From: Christiangramia bathymodioli
Lineage (GTDB): Bacteria; Bacteroidota; Bacteroidia; Flavobacteriales; Flavobacteriaceae
Length of the DNA: 64,000 bases
Direction: 5' to 3'
Assembly (NCBI GenBank): GCA_009735695.1
Contig: SRSL01000001.1
Coordinates: 1,398,660 to 1,462,659 of the forward strand
A model generated the notes under the pieces. The model saw nothing but the letters and a program-made list of their open reading frames with translations. It was not told the origin of the DNA and searched no databases. Positions 44,917 to 54,328 of this stretch are shown here, in pieces (positions within the stretch are counted from its first letter, which is position 1; every line of letters starts with the position of its first letter). A program made the position numbers and the translations under genes.

Positions 44917-45762
44917 ATGAAATCCGGGTCATCTATAAAATTATCTGTAGCTATTGTCACCAGAAATCGTCCAGATAGCCTTTACCAAACCCTCAGAAGT
45001 TTGGCACAACAAAATATTAAACCATATGAGTTAATAATTTCTGATGATTCGAATAAAGAAGAGTTGAAGGTCAAAATTAAAAGACTTGCCGCCGCTTTTA
45101 ACTGCAAATATTTCGAAGGGCCAAAAAATGGCTTATATGCTAACAGAAACTTTATAGCGAAAAAATGTAAGGGCACTCACTTTCGAACAATGGATGATGA
45201 CCATCTTTTTCCACCCAACCATCTGGCTGAATGTTTAAAGGCCATAGAAACGGAGCCGGAAACCATATGGACAATAGGAGAATATTATCCTGAAAATGTA
45301 GATAGACCCTTGCCACCACCTGTTCCTGGACAATTGCATCCAAGAGGTTTTTCAGTAGTTCCGAAAAATTTAAACAATTATTTCGGCATTTCATGTGGTG
45401 GAACCATTTACCCTATTAAGGTGGTGAAAGATATGGTTCTTAACTTTGAGCAGTACAAATTTGGGAAAGTATATCTAGAATATGGTGCAAGACTAAAACG
45501 GTTGGGATACAAAATAAAGTTTTTGCCATCTACCTATTTAATACATAATGATATCCAAACAACGGCCTCAGAACTATCTTCTAAAATTATTTGTGAATCA
45601 AGAATATTCGCGATGTTTTGTTTGTCATTTGGATATCAAAATACCGTTTCAAATAAACTACAAACTTTAGGACAAATCGCCTTTGAGATCATTTTTAGTC
45701 GGTATGGAATAACCGAGGTTTTGAATGCTTACAAAAATTATAAGCTAGCTACGAAACTTTAA
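44917..45762 (+). CDS. family 2 glycosyltransferase
   Basis: The 281-residue GT-A protein starts with LSVAIVTRNRPDSLYQTLRSL and has the acidic metal and nucleotide motif MDDDH (about residue 92). Family GT2 enzymes invert the anomeric configuration and use nucleotide sugars on the cytosolic face of the membrane. The acceptor and donor cannot be told from the sequence; GDP-fucose is one possibility in this cluster. Confidence 0.87.
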   Translation: MKSGSSIKLSVAIVTRNRPDSLYQTLRSLAQQNIKPYELIISDDSNKEELKVKIKRLAAAFNCKYFEGPKNGLYANRNFIAKKCKGTHFRTMDDDHLFPPNHLAECLKAIETEPETIWTIGEYYPENVDRPLPPPVPGQLHPRGFSVVPKNLNNYFGISCGGTIYPIKVVKDMVLNFEQYKFGKVYLEYGARLKRLGYKIKFLPSTYLIHNDIQTTASELSSKIICESRIFAMFCLSFGYQNTVSNKLQTLGQIAFEIIFSRYGITEVLNAYKNYKLATKL

Positions 45763-45814
45763 GGTAATTACTCTTTCTACTCGATTTATGTGGTTTTAAT
45801 ATTAGAGTTTTTAG

Positions 45815-46912
45815 ATGAAGATTGTTTTTATATGTGGGTCTTTAGAAATAGGGAAAAACGGAGTAGGAGATTACGTTTTACGTCTAGCAAAAGAATTTGT
45901 AGATCGAAGAATTCCAACTGGGATACTTGCCTTGCATGATTCTTACGTAAACGGATTTCAGTATGAATCTCTTGAACATAATAACAAGAGAATTAGTGTT
46001 CTTCGACTGGAAGATAGTTTAAAAAGAAAAACCAAGTTAAGTCTAGCTAAGGAATGGCTCATGCAGATAGATCCGGATTGGTTAAGTCTACAATATGTTC
46101 CTTATTCTTTTCATAAAAAAGGAATCCCCTTTTTCCTTCAGCATATATTGAAAAGACTGGGTGAGGGACGAAAATGGCATATTATGTTTCATGAATTATG
46201 GCTCGGAATGAATCAGGGCAGCCCGTTCAAATTCCAGATATACGGTATAGTTCAGGAATTTATAATTAAAAAAATGATAAGGTCCCTAAATCCCTCCAGC
46301 ATCCATACCCATGCAACGGTTTATAAATTAAAGTTGGAATCATATGGATTTCAGATTGATCAATTACCCCTTTTTGGTAATATCCAATTTTATCCACCTG
46401 ATTTACATCATGCAAATTCCGATAAATTTGATTTTGCGGTTTTCGGAAAAATTCTACCAGGGGCGAAGTTTGAAGAGTTTATTAGGTATTTGGTTACAAA
46501 GATGAGAGATAAATACTTTTTTCATTTTCTTGGGGATAACGGAAGTGAATTGCAGAAATGGACATCCGTATTAGACACTCATAAAATTAATTATAAAATA
46601 TACGGCTGGCTTGAAGAAAAGGAAATTTCTAGGAAACTTTCGATTTGTGACCTGGGGATTACTAGTACCCCTTATAACTTAGTGGAGAAGAGCGGTACTG
46701 TAGCAGCTATGATTGAGCACCAGTTAGGCGTGATTTGCATTGGAGCAGACTGGATTCCAAAAAATCTGAAAATTGAGAATTTTACCAGTCCTGTTGAAAA
46801 ATGGAGTAAAAAGTCCCTTATCGATAAATCTATTAGAAGAGATCCTTGTAAAAATAAAAGAGGATTAAAATACGTAACGGATAAATTCATTACTCAACTT
46901 GAATTAAGTTAA
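45815..46912 (+). CDS. GT-B glycosyltransferase, GT4-like
   Basis: The 365-residue protein has the GT-B outline: IVFICGSLEIGKNGVGDYVLRLA at the N-terminus and FAVFGKILPGAKFEEFIRYL opening the second Rossmann half, then STPYNLVEKSGTVAAMIEHQ in place of the more usual EGFG motif. The ExxxxxxxE signature of GT4 is degenerate, so it is a divergent member. It is tightly followed (1 base) by an acetyltransferase gene. Confidence 0.75.
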   Translation: MKIVFICGSLEIGKNGVGDYVLRLAKEFVDRRIPTGILALHDSYVNGFQYESLEHNNKRISVLRLEDSLKRKTKLSLAKEWLMQIDPDWLSLQYVPYSFHKKGIPFFLQHILKRLGEGRKWHIMFHELWLGMNQGSPFKFQIYGIVQEFIIKKMIRSLNPSSIHTHATVYKLKLESYGFQIDQLPLFGNIQFYPPDLHHANSDKFDFAVFGKILPGAKFEEFIRYLVTKMRDKYFFHFLGDNGSELQKWTSVLDTHKINYKIYGWLEEKEISRKLSICDLGITSTPYNLVEKSGTVAAMIEHQLGVICIGADWIPKNLKIENFTSPVEKWSKKSLIDKSIRRDPCKNKRGLKYVTDKFITQLELS

Positions 46913-46913
46913 T

Positions 46914-47510
46914 ATGGCTTCACTTGATTATTTATGGAAAAACAGAAAGAAGGTAGATGTATTAGAGCCTGAATTCATGGTAGTATGGGCTAAACGTTTT
47001 CTAACATTCCCCACCTTATACAGGAGGTATAGAAAGGTACGTTCAATGATAAAAAAAGGCGCCCATATCAACGAATCAGCCGAGATTGGTGAAGTAAAAA
47101 TTAATGGTAAGTTAAACAATCTCTCAATTGGCGCTTATTCTTTCATCGGCAGGGCGGAAATTGCTTTACACGACCAGATCTATATTGGAGAAAAGGTTTG
47201 TATAAGTGACGGGGTGAAACTTTTAACAGGGACCCACGATATTGAGGATCCTCAGTGGGAGTTGATCACTAAGCCAATAATAATTGAATCGAATGTGTGG
47301 ATTGCCGAGAGTGCGATTATTCTTCCAGGTGTTCATTTAGGAAAAGGAGCAGTAGTTGGCGCGGGAGCAGTGGTGAGAAAGAATGTGGATCCTTATACGG
47401 TAGTGGTTGGTAACCCGGCTAGACCAGTAAGGAAAAGAAGATATGAAGTGTTTGATTATAATCCATGCCAGTTCCTGGCAGGTAACAGTTCATGGCTAAA
47501 TGGAAAATAG
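46914..47510 (+). CDS. hexapeptide-repeat acetyltransferase
   Basis: The 198-residue protein is a left-handed beta-helix acyltransferase: hexapeptide repeats from about residue 60 (LSIGAYSFIGRAEIAL, IIIESNVWIAESAIILPGV, GKGAVVGAGAVVRKNV) and the active-site His in TGTHDI. The ending VVVGNPARPVRKRR is typical of the WbbJ/LacA group. It probably O-acetylates a sugar of the repeat unit using acetyl-CoA. Its 3' end overlaps the next gene by 11 bases. Confidence 0.88.
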   Translation: MASLDYLWKNRKKVDVLEPEFMVVWAKRFLTFPTLYRRYRKVRSMIKKGAHINESAEIGEVKINGKLNNLSIGAYSFIGRAEIALHDQIYIGEKVCISDGVKLLTGTHDIEDPQWELITKPIIIESNVWIAESAIILPGVHLGKGAVVGAGAVVRKNVDPYTVVVGNPARPVRKRRYEVFDYNPCQFLAGNSSWLNGK

Positions 47511-48744
47511 AATAAGACCGAAAATCCTGCTTTATCATCCTACCGGGAATGCTAATGTTCGGGCTATAGCCGATGGATTTCTGAAGCTGGGTATATTGGA
47601 TAGCTTCTATACATGTATAGCCATTTTTAGAAATACTTTATCATTTAAAATTTTCCAAATAGGGATACTGAAGGAATTTCAAAGGCGAAGCTTTAATGCT
47701 GATTTAAAGAGGTTTACCAGGGTGAGGCCATTAAGGGAGTTGTGTAGATTAATCTCACAAAAATTTGGACTTAAGAGATATATAGAAAATGAGGTCGGTA
47801 TTTTTTCCGTAGATAATATATATAGAGATCTGGATAGATATGTTTCTAAGAACCTTAAAAATATTGATGCCATTTACGCATATGAGGATGGAGCCCTGGA
47901 ATCTTTTAGGAAAGCAAAATTGAAAGGGGTCAAGTGTTTTTATGAATTGCCTACAGGTTATTGGAGAGCCCATAGAAAATATTTAGGTGGTGAGCTTTTA
48001 GAAAAATCGGATTGGTCGAAAACCCTAAACTGCTTTTTAAATTCTTCAGAAAAATTAGCTCGAAAAGATGCCGAAATTGCTCTGGCAGATTCCATAATCG
48101 TGGCAAGTGATTTTACAAAGAAAACTTTAGACCTGTATCCCGGTGCACTTCCACCTGTGCATGTGATTCCCTATGGATTCCCTCCCGTGTACAAAGATAG
48201 AATCTATTCTTCCATGGGAGCTCGGAAATTAAAAGTGCTGTTTGTAGGAGGTATGACTCAACTGAAGGGAGTTGCTAATATTTTGGAAGCTTTTGATGAA
48301 TTTAAAAACAGCGCAGAATTAACCCTAGTAGGCCGGAAATCTTTTGATAAATGTGCAGCGCTTGAAAGAGGTCTTGCAGAACATACTTGGATACCATCTT
48401 TACCACATAAGAAAGTATTAGAACTGATGAGGGAACATGATGTTTTGCTTTTTCCCTCTCTTTTTGAAGGCTACGGATTGGTGATTACTGAAGCCATGGC
48501 GCAGGGAACTCCTGTAATTACTACCAATAGAACCTGCGGTGCTAATTTTATAGTCGATGGCCAGAATGGGTGGATGGTCGAACCAGGTAATACAGCTTCT
48601 ATTGTTAACAAGCTTCGCGAAGTTATAGAAAACGTCGATTCATTGCCGGATATTGGCAGAGCCGCCATGCAGTCTGCAGACGGATTACCGATAGAAACTT
48701 TTGGAGTAAGAGTAGCCAGAGCTCTCGAAATACATCTTCAATGA
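47500..48744 (+). CDS. family 4 glycosyltransferase
   Basis: The 414-residue GT-B enzyme has KVLFVGGMTQLKGVANILEAF at the start of its donor-binding half and the retaining GT4 signature FPSLFEGYGLVITEAMAQG (E-x7-E). It overlaps the acetyltransferase upstream by 11 bases and the polymerase downstream by 4, a sign of translational coupling. Donor sugar is unknown. Confidence 0.9.
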   Translation: MENRIRPKILLYHPTGNANVRAIADGFLKLGILDSFYTCIAIFRNTLSFKIFQIGILKEFQRRSFNADLKRFTRVRPLRELCRLISQKFGLKRYIENEVGIFSVDNIYRDLDRYVSKNLKNIDAIYAYEDGALESFRKAKLKGVKCFYELPTGYWRAHRKYLGGELLEKSDWSKTLNCFLNSSEKLARKDAEIALADSIIVASDFTKKTLDLYPGALPPVHVIPYGFPPVYKDRIYSSMGARKLKVLFVGGMTQLKGVANILEAFDEFKNSAELTLVGRKSFDKCAALERGLAEHTWIPSLPHKKVLELMREHDVLLFPSLFEGYGLVITEAMAQGTPVITTNRTCGANFIVDGQNGWMVEPGNTASIVNKLREVIENVDSLPDIGRAAMQSADGLPIETFGVRVARALEIHLQ

Positions 48745-50024
48745 ATATTAGTGTCCAAAATGATACCACCTTAAAGAATTTAAAATTATGGGTTTGGATC
48801 TACTTCATTCTATTAATTTTCGAAGGGGCACTTCGAAAATGGGTGCTACCTCAATTGGCTGAGCCAATTCTGGTGATAAGGGATCCGGTTGCGATATGGA
48901 TAATCTATAAATCCTTTACCGAGGGGTATTGGAAACCAGCACCTCTGATTAATATTATAGTATTAATAACCGTCCTGTCTGTAATATTAGCTCTCATAAT
49001 AGGACATGGAAATATTTTTGTGGCTTTATATGGATTAAGAATCACGGCAATTCATTTTCCTTTGATCTTTGCAATAGGCACTATTCTCGATTGGGAGGAT
49101 GTAGTTAAAATTGGAAAAGTCACACTTTGGATCACGGTTGGAATGACTTTACTGGTAGGGATTCAGTTTTACAGTCCGCAATCTGCCTGGGTTAACCGGG
49201 GCATTGGGGGAGATATGGCAGGCTCTGGATTTGGTGGAGCTGCAGGCTTCTATAGAGTTCCCGGAACATTTTCCTTCACGAACGGCCTTGCCTTTTATTA
49301 TGGCTTAGCTACCGCTTTTATAGTTTACTTTTGGATGAGCGGCAAAAAACAGGTGTCCAAAATTTTACTAATTATTTCAACTATTGCTCTTCTAGCCGCT
49401 ATTCCTTTGAGTATTAGCAGGACGGTACTGTTCCAGATAGTAGTTACGTTTGCATTTTGTGCAGCTATTTCTAAAAAAAATCCAGGTATCCTTACTAAGA
49501 TCATGGGGATAGGAGTTCTAATTGCAATTCTGCTAACAATTCTTAACAATTTTGCCTTTTTCCAAACAGCAACTTATGCTTTTACAGAGAGGTTTACTAA
49601 TGCTAACGAAACGGAAGGTGGAGTGGAAGGAGTTTTTATAGATCGGTTTTTAGGTGGGATGTATAAAGCAGTTACAGATGAATCTTTTTCATTTTGGGGT
49701 GATGGTCTGGGCCTGGGAACGAATGCCGGTGCAAAAATTATGACGGGCGAGAGAGGGTTTTTAATTTCTGAAGGAGAATGGGGTCGAATAATTGGAGAAA
49801 TGGGATTTATCCTTGGTTTAGCGGTAATTTTTATTCGGGGCGGAGTCGTTTTTAAACTTCTGCTGGACTCCTGGCGTTCAGTAAAAAAGGATAATATTTT
49901 ACCCTGGATGCTTACAAGCTTCGGAATGTTTATGATATTGCAAGGCCCCTGGGCACAACCAACTACACTTGGGTTTAGCGTACTTGCAGGAGGGCTAATT
50001 ATGGCTTCTATAAAACAGATTTAA
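48741..50024 (+). CDS. O-antigen polymerase/ligase-like membrane protein (Wzy-like)
   Basis: The 427-residue protein has about ten to twelve membrane helices and a large periplasmic loop at about residues 290-350 (FTERFTNANETEGGVEGVF, GDGLGLGTNAG, EGEWGRIIGEMGF), the layout of Wzy/WaaL proteins. With a flippase present in the same cluster, polymerisation of repeat units is the likely role. It ends 289 bases before the next gene, where a structured element lies. Confidence 0.8.
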   Translation: MNISVQNDTTLKNLKLWVWIYFILLIFEGALRKWVLPQLAEPILVIRDPVAIWIIYKSFTEGYWKPAPLINIIVLITVLSVILALIIGHGNIFVALYGLRITAIHFPLIFAIGTILDWEDVVKIGKVTLWITVGMTLLVGIQFYSPQSAWVNRGIGGDMAGSGFGGAAGFYRVPGTFSFTNGLAFYYGLATAFIVYFWMSGKKQVSKILLIISTIALLAAIPLSISRTVLFQIVVTFAFCAAISKKNPGILTKIMGIGVLIAILLTILNNFAFFQTATYAFTERFTNANETEGGVEGVFIDRFLGGMYKAVTDESFSFWGDGLGLGTNAGAKIMTGERGFLISEGEWGRIIGEMGFILGLAVIFIRGGVVFKLLLDSWRSVKKDNILPWMLTSFGMFMILQGPWAQPTTLGFSVLAGGLIMASIKQI

Positions 50025-50116
50025 AAACAAAAATTGCTACAGCTTAATTTTATCATTCAAGCTCCCTTTTTTTCCTAATAGGTAAAAATACTATTAGACC
50101 TAAGTAGATTTAGTAT

Positions 50117-50201
50117 AATTCGGTTCTCTAATAGCCAGTGGCTATTTTCCAATTGCCTCAGACGCAGGGGGGCTTCCTGGGGCAGTTGGTTGAACCGAAT
50201 T
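50117..50201. ncRNA. three-stem structured element inside the glycan cluster
   Basis: AATTCGGTTC (50117-50126) pairs perfectly with GAACCGAATT (50192-50201). Enclosed are the hairpin AATAGCC-AGT-GGCTATT (50130-50146) and a longer stem of 9 bp with one G-U pair, CCAATTGCC (50149-50157) with GGCAGTTGG (50181-50189), which has a G-rich inner loop. The form is a compact three-way junction, 113 bases before the next start codon. A cis-acting RNA or a small palindromic mobile element (MITE) are both possible. Confidence 0.5.
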
Positions 50202-50313
50202 TCTAAATCACTTCACACTCTTAAAATTTTTTACCCCATATAACCAACATAAAACTTCCTTTAGCTTTCATATTTGAGAATAGATTTATAATCCAATAGT
50301 TAAATAATTTCAA

Positions 50314-51486
50314 ATGCACATCGTCTTCTTTGTACATCCAGACTTTATAAGTTCTCAAAGCATGCCTCGTTATGCGAAAATGCTTGTAGAAGGAATGCGT
50401 GAAAGGAAACACACGGTGGAAATTTGGACAGCAAAACAAAAATTTTACAAAATTCCTTCACCTTCTTTTTTTAAAAAATGGCTAGGATACCTCGATCAGT
50501 TCATCCTTTTTCCTTTGGAAGTGAAAAGAAAACTAAAAAGATGTTCATCAAATACCTTATTTGTTTTTGCCGACCAGGCCCTTGGACCATGGATGCCATT
50601 AGTATCTAGACGGCCATTCGTAGTCCACTGCCATGATTTTCTGGCGCAGCGCTCAGCCCTAGGAAAAATTGCAGAAAATGAAGTTAAGTTCACAGGGAAA
50701 TTATATCAGAAAATGATAAGGAATGGTTATAGAAAAGGGAAATATTTTATTTCTGTTTCTAGAAAAACCAGGCAGGATTTACATGAATTTCTTGAAAAAG
50801 ATCCTGAAGTTTCGAAAGTTGTTTATAATGGATTAAATCAGAATTTCAGCCCAGGAGATCCTATTAAAGTCCGCGAATTTTTAGCCAAAAAGTTTCTGGT
50901 CGATCTAAAGGAAGGCTATTTGCTTCATGTGGGAGGAAACCAGTTTTACAAGAATAGAAGGGGAGTAATTAGAATTTATAATTCCTGGAGAAAAATTTGT
51001 AAAAAGGCATTACCATTATTAATGATAGGAGCAGAGCCCGATGAAGAACTGAGGGCGATCAGGCAAGATAGTCCATATTTTTCCTCTATACATTTTCATA
51101 CTGGAATTTCTGATGAGCTATTAAGACTCAGTTATCAGGGTGCTACCGTATTTCTCTTTCCATCTTTGGAGGAAGGTTTTGGGTGGCCTATCGCCGAGGC
51201 AATGGCGAGTGGATGTCCTGTAGTGACCACAGGAGAAGCACCCATGAACGAAGTAGGAGGCGAAGTTGGAATTTATATCCCCAGAATGCCAGAGAATCCC
51301 AAGAACATTTCAGGATGGGCTAAATATTCGGCAAGTATTTTAAACGATGTGACCGAATTAACAAGCCTGGAAAGAAAGCGTCTTATTGAATCTGGTCTTA
51401 TACAGGCTAAACGTTTCGATACAACCTTGGCTCTTGAAAATATTGAAAAAATTTATAAAGAAATTCATCAAATGGGGATGGCATGA
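50314..51486 (+). CDS. family 4 glycosyltransferase
   Basis: The 390-residue GT-B enzyme has GYLLHVGGNQFYKNRRGVIRI opening the donor half and the signature FPSLEEGFGWPIAEAMASG (E-x7-E). The HVGGNQFYKNR stretch is common in mannosyltransferases, which is only a hint. It is the first gene after the structured element and overlaps the next gene by 4 bases. Confidence 0.9.
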   Translation: MHIVFFVHPDFISSQSMPRYAKMLVEGMRERKHTVEIWTAKQKFYKIPSPSFFKKWLGYLDQFILFPLEVKRKLKRCSSNTLFVFADQALGPWMPLVSRRPFVVHCHDFLAQRSALGKIAENEVKFTGKLYQKMIRNGYRKGKYFISVSRKTRQDLHEFLEKDPEVSKVVYNGLNQNFSPGDPIKVREFLAKKFLVDLKEGYLLHVGGNQFYKNRRGVIRIYNSWRKICKKALPLLMIGAEPDEELRAIRQDSPYFSSIHFHTGISDELLRLSYQGATVFLFPSLEEGFGWPIAEAMASGCPVVTTGEAPMNEVGGEVGIYIPRMPENPKNISGWAKYSASILNDVTELTSLERKRLIESGLIQAKRFDTTLALENIEKIYKEIHQMGMA

Positions 51487-52700
51487 AATACTTAAGAATT
51501 ATTGCTACGATGAACCCAAATAGCGGTGGCCCTTGCCAGGGTATTAGAAATATGATACCCGTTCAGCAAAGGGCCGGAATCGAAAATGAGGTGTTGTGCT
51601 TTGATACTCCTGGTTCAGATTTTCTAGAGGGTTCTAATTTTAAAATTCACGCGATTGGACCGGCCATTGGTCCCTATGCATACTGCTCCAACCTGAACAC
51701 GTGGTTATCGGATAATATTCATCGTTTCGATGTTCTAATTATTCACGGGTTATGGTTGTATAACAGTTTCGGAACCTACCTGAAGTGGAAAAAACTTAAA
51801 GAACATAAAAACCATTTTCCTCAATTATTTGTAATGCCGCATGGAATGCTCGATCCGTATTTTCAACGGGCTAAGTCAAGAAAACTTAAAGCCATTAGAA
51901 ACTGGTTTTTCTGGCACCTGGTGGAAAAGCAGGTGGTAAATGGAGTGGATGGCTTGTTATTTACTTGTGAGCGAGAATTAGAATTGGCTAAAGAAGCCTT
52001 TACTCATTACAATCCAAGGAATGAATTGAATGTAGGTTATGGGATACCAGAACCTCCTGAAATCAAACCTAAAGCGACCGATGCATTTTTTAGAAAATGT
52101 GCTGGCCTATCCAGAAAACCGTTTTGGTTGTTTCTAAGCCGAATTCATCCTAAAAAAGGTGTTGATATCCTGATTGAGGCGTATTCAAAATTAAGGAAAG
52201 AATATCCGTATTTACCTGAACTGGTGATTGCTGGTCCAGGTTTAAACTCCAAATTCGGAATGAAAATTTATGAAATAGGAAGAAAAGAGGGAATTTATTT
52301 CCCAGGAATGCTTAGGGGTTCTGAAAAATGGGCGGCCTTTAAAGAATGTGAAGCTTTTATTCTTCCTAGCCATCAGGAAAATTTTGGAATTGCCATAGTT
52401 GAAGCAATGGCGTGTAGAAAACCAGTCTTGATTACCAATAAGGTAAATATTTGGAAGGAGATTGAGGCTGGTAATGCGGGAATAATAGCTGAGGACAATT
52501 TAGAAGCTGTATTTACTATGTTACAAACTTGGAATAAGATGTCTTTAGAAGAGAAAAAGGAGAAAAGTATAAAAGCCTATCAATTGTTTAAGGAAAAATT
52601 TTCCGTGGAAAATACTGCTATTAAAATGGCCAATAAAATAGAGAATTCCAGACAGGTTACAATAAATGAAAAAGGTAGCATTGTAGAAGTTAAGGCCTAA
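51483..52700 (+). CDS. family 4 glycosyltransferase
   Basis: The 405-residue protein has FWLFLSRIHPKKGVDILIEAY at the donor half and LPSHQENFGIAIVEAMACR (E-x7-E) as the GT4 signature. The N-terminal motif MNPNSGGPCQGIRNM resembles the acceptor loop of transferases that act on lipid-linked intermediates. Its ATG overlaps the preceding stop by 4 bases. Confidence 0.9.
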   Translation: MKYLRIIATMNPNSGGPCQGIRNMIPVQQRAGIENEVLCFDTPGSDFLEGSNFKIHAIGPAIGPYAYCSNLNTWLSDNIHRFDVLIIHGLWLYNSFGTYLKWKKLKEHKNHFPQLFVMPHGMLDPYFQRAKSRKLKAIRNWFFWHLVEKQVVNGVDGLLFTCERELELAKEAFTHYNPRNELNVGYGIPEPPEIKPKATDAFFRKCAGLSRKPFWLFLSRIHPKKGVDILIEAYSKLRKEYPYLPELVIAGPGLNSKFGMKIYEIGRKEGIYFPGMLRGSEKWAAFKECEAFILPSHQENFGIAIVEAMACRKPVLITNKVNIWKEIEAGNAGIIAEDNLEAVFTMLQTWNKMSLEEKKEKSIKAYQLFKEKFSVENTAIKMANKIENSRQVTINEKGSIVEVKA

Positions 52701-52712
52701 AAGCATCGATTT

Positions 52713-53696
52713 ATGGACTCAGAATTTTCAAATACTAAAGTTTCAGTTATAATTCCTGCCTATAATGCGGAAAGGTTTATTGAAAAATGTCTTCGAAGTA
52801 TTTGTAATCAAACCTATACGAATCTAGAGATTATTGTCCTTAATGATGGAAGCAGCGATTCAACAGAAAAACTGGCTAAGCAATTTTCAGAAAAAGATAA
52901 TAGGGTAACCCTAATTACAAAGGAAAATTCTGGAACCTATTCTACAAGGAAATTAGGAATTTTCTATTCTACCGGGCAGGTTATATTGAACGTAGATGCA
53001 GACGACTATTTGGAACTTGATGCTATAATGAACCTTGTGGATAAAATGAGGGAGACCAAAGCAAATTTGGTAATTGGAAATCATTATCATTTGTTTAGGG
53101 GCAAGAAGAAATTAATCTCGAATAGATTACCTGCTAAACAATCCAAAATGGAATTGGTACGCAGCCTACTCACCAATAATATTAAAGGTTATATATGGGG
53201 AAAACTATATCGAAGGGAATTATTAACAGATCTTGATTATGAAGTTGAAAATATGCTTCAGGAAGATTTCTTAGCAAATCTTCATGTTTTTCTCACAAAA
53301 AAAGTCAGAATTGCCCAGGTGGATTTACCTGTATATAATTACTTAGTTCATGCTAATAGTGCGAATACCTCTAAAAATGAGGTTTTCATAGAAAATGTAA
53401 TTCGCTTTAATAAAATTGCAGAGGATCTTTTAAGAGCTCATGATTGCTTCGAGCCTTTAAAAAAGGAATTTCAGCTTTACAAATGTCGAAACTGGGTAGT
53501 TTATGCACGAATGGGGGGAGTTCTTGCGAAGGATAAAGAATTTATTAAAAATTTTTATAAAGAAAATTACACTTCCTACTCGCGCAATAGACTTCCTGTT
53601 TATCAAAATTTGGAGATGCAGGTTTATAGGCAGAATTATTTTGCCGGTAAATTGTTAACACGGTCATTTAAAAAAATTCAGGAATTAATTTATTAG
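52713..53696 (+). CDS. family 2 glycosyltransferase
   Basis: The 327-residue GT-A enzyme has VSVIIPAYNAERFIEKCLRS, LNDGSSDSTEKLA and the DxD-type metal motif VDADDYLE (about residues 94-101). The C-terminal 100 residues are helical and rich in basic and aromatic residues, a usual membrane-contact tail. Donor and acceptor are unknown. Confidence 0.9.
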   Translation: MDSEFSNTKVSVIIPAYNAERFIEKCLRSICNQTYTNLEIIVLNDGSSDSTEKLAKQFSEKDNRVTLITKENSGTYSTRKLGIFYSTGQVILNVDADDYLELDAIMNLVDKMRETKANLVIGNHYHLFRGKKKLISNRLPAKQSKMELVRSLLTNNIKGYIWGKLYRRELLTDLDYEVENMLQEDFLANLHVFLTKKVRIAQVDLPVYNYLVHANSANTSKNEVFIENVIRFNKIAEDLLRAHDCFEPLKKEFQLYKCRNWVVYARMGGVLAKDKEFIKNFYKENYTSYSRNRLPVYQNLEMQVYRQNYFAGKLLTRSFKKIQELIY

Positions 53697-53706
53697 AAAA
53701 CCGGTT

Positions 53707-54324
53707 ATGGATAGAATACTGGTAGAAACGAATAGCTTTAGTCTAAAGAATAAGATATTTAGGGTAATATGGAGAATTACCTTTCTAATCCTGATTAGGC
53801 CCTTTTTCTTGAATGTTTTTAGGTCATGGCGATGTATGATCCTCAGGTTGTTTGGTGCAAAAATAGGTAGTAATTCCAATGTGAGAGCCAGCGTGAGGAT
53901 ATGGGCGCCGTGGAATCTTCAGTTAGGTAGTTACTCAAGTATAGGACCGGATACAGAAATTTATAATCAAGGCGAAATTATCATAGGAGATAAGACCATA
54001 ATCTCTCAAAAATCCTATTTATGTGCCTCAACCCACAATCATTACCTGCCAAATTTCCCTTTGGTGAAGAAGCCTATTAAAATAGGGAATCAGGTATGGA
54101 TAGCTGCAGATGCCTTTATTGGTCCAGGTGTGGAAATAGGAGATGGAGTGGTGGTTGGTTCACGTTCCGCCGTATTTAATACAATTGAACCATGGACTAT
54201 AATAGGTGGGAATCCTGCCCGGTTCCTTAAATACCGCAAACTGAGAAAGAATGGAGCGACCGGGAGAAAGGTTTCTGTAAATTCTCAAGAATTTAAGCGA
54301 GTAATTGTAAATAAAAAAAAATAG
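53707..54324 (+). CDS. WcaF-like acetyltransferase
   Basis: The 205-residue protein has a hydrophobic N-terminal segment (about 18-42) followed by hexapeptide repeats (WNLQLGSYSSIGPDTEIY, IIIGDKTIISQKSYLC) and a catalytic His in STHNHYLPNF. The VWIAADAFIGPGVEIGDG and NPARFLKYR ends match the colanic-acid WcaF group. It likely acetylates a fucose or another sugar of the repeat unit. Confidence 0.87.
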   Translation: MDRILVETNSFSLKNKIFRVIWRITFLILIRPFFLNVFRSWRCMILRLFGAKIGSNSNVRASVRIWAPWNLQLGSYSSIGPDTEIYNQGEIIIGDKTIISQKSYLCASTHNHYLPNFPLVKKPIKIGNQVWIAADAFIGPGVEIGDGVVVGSRSAVFNTIEPWTIIGGNPARFLKYRKLRKNGATGRKVSVNSQEFKRVIVNKKK

Positions 54325-54328
54325 TAAG

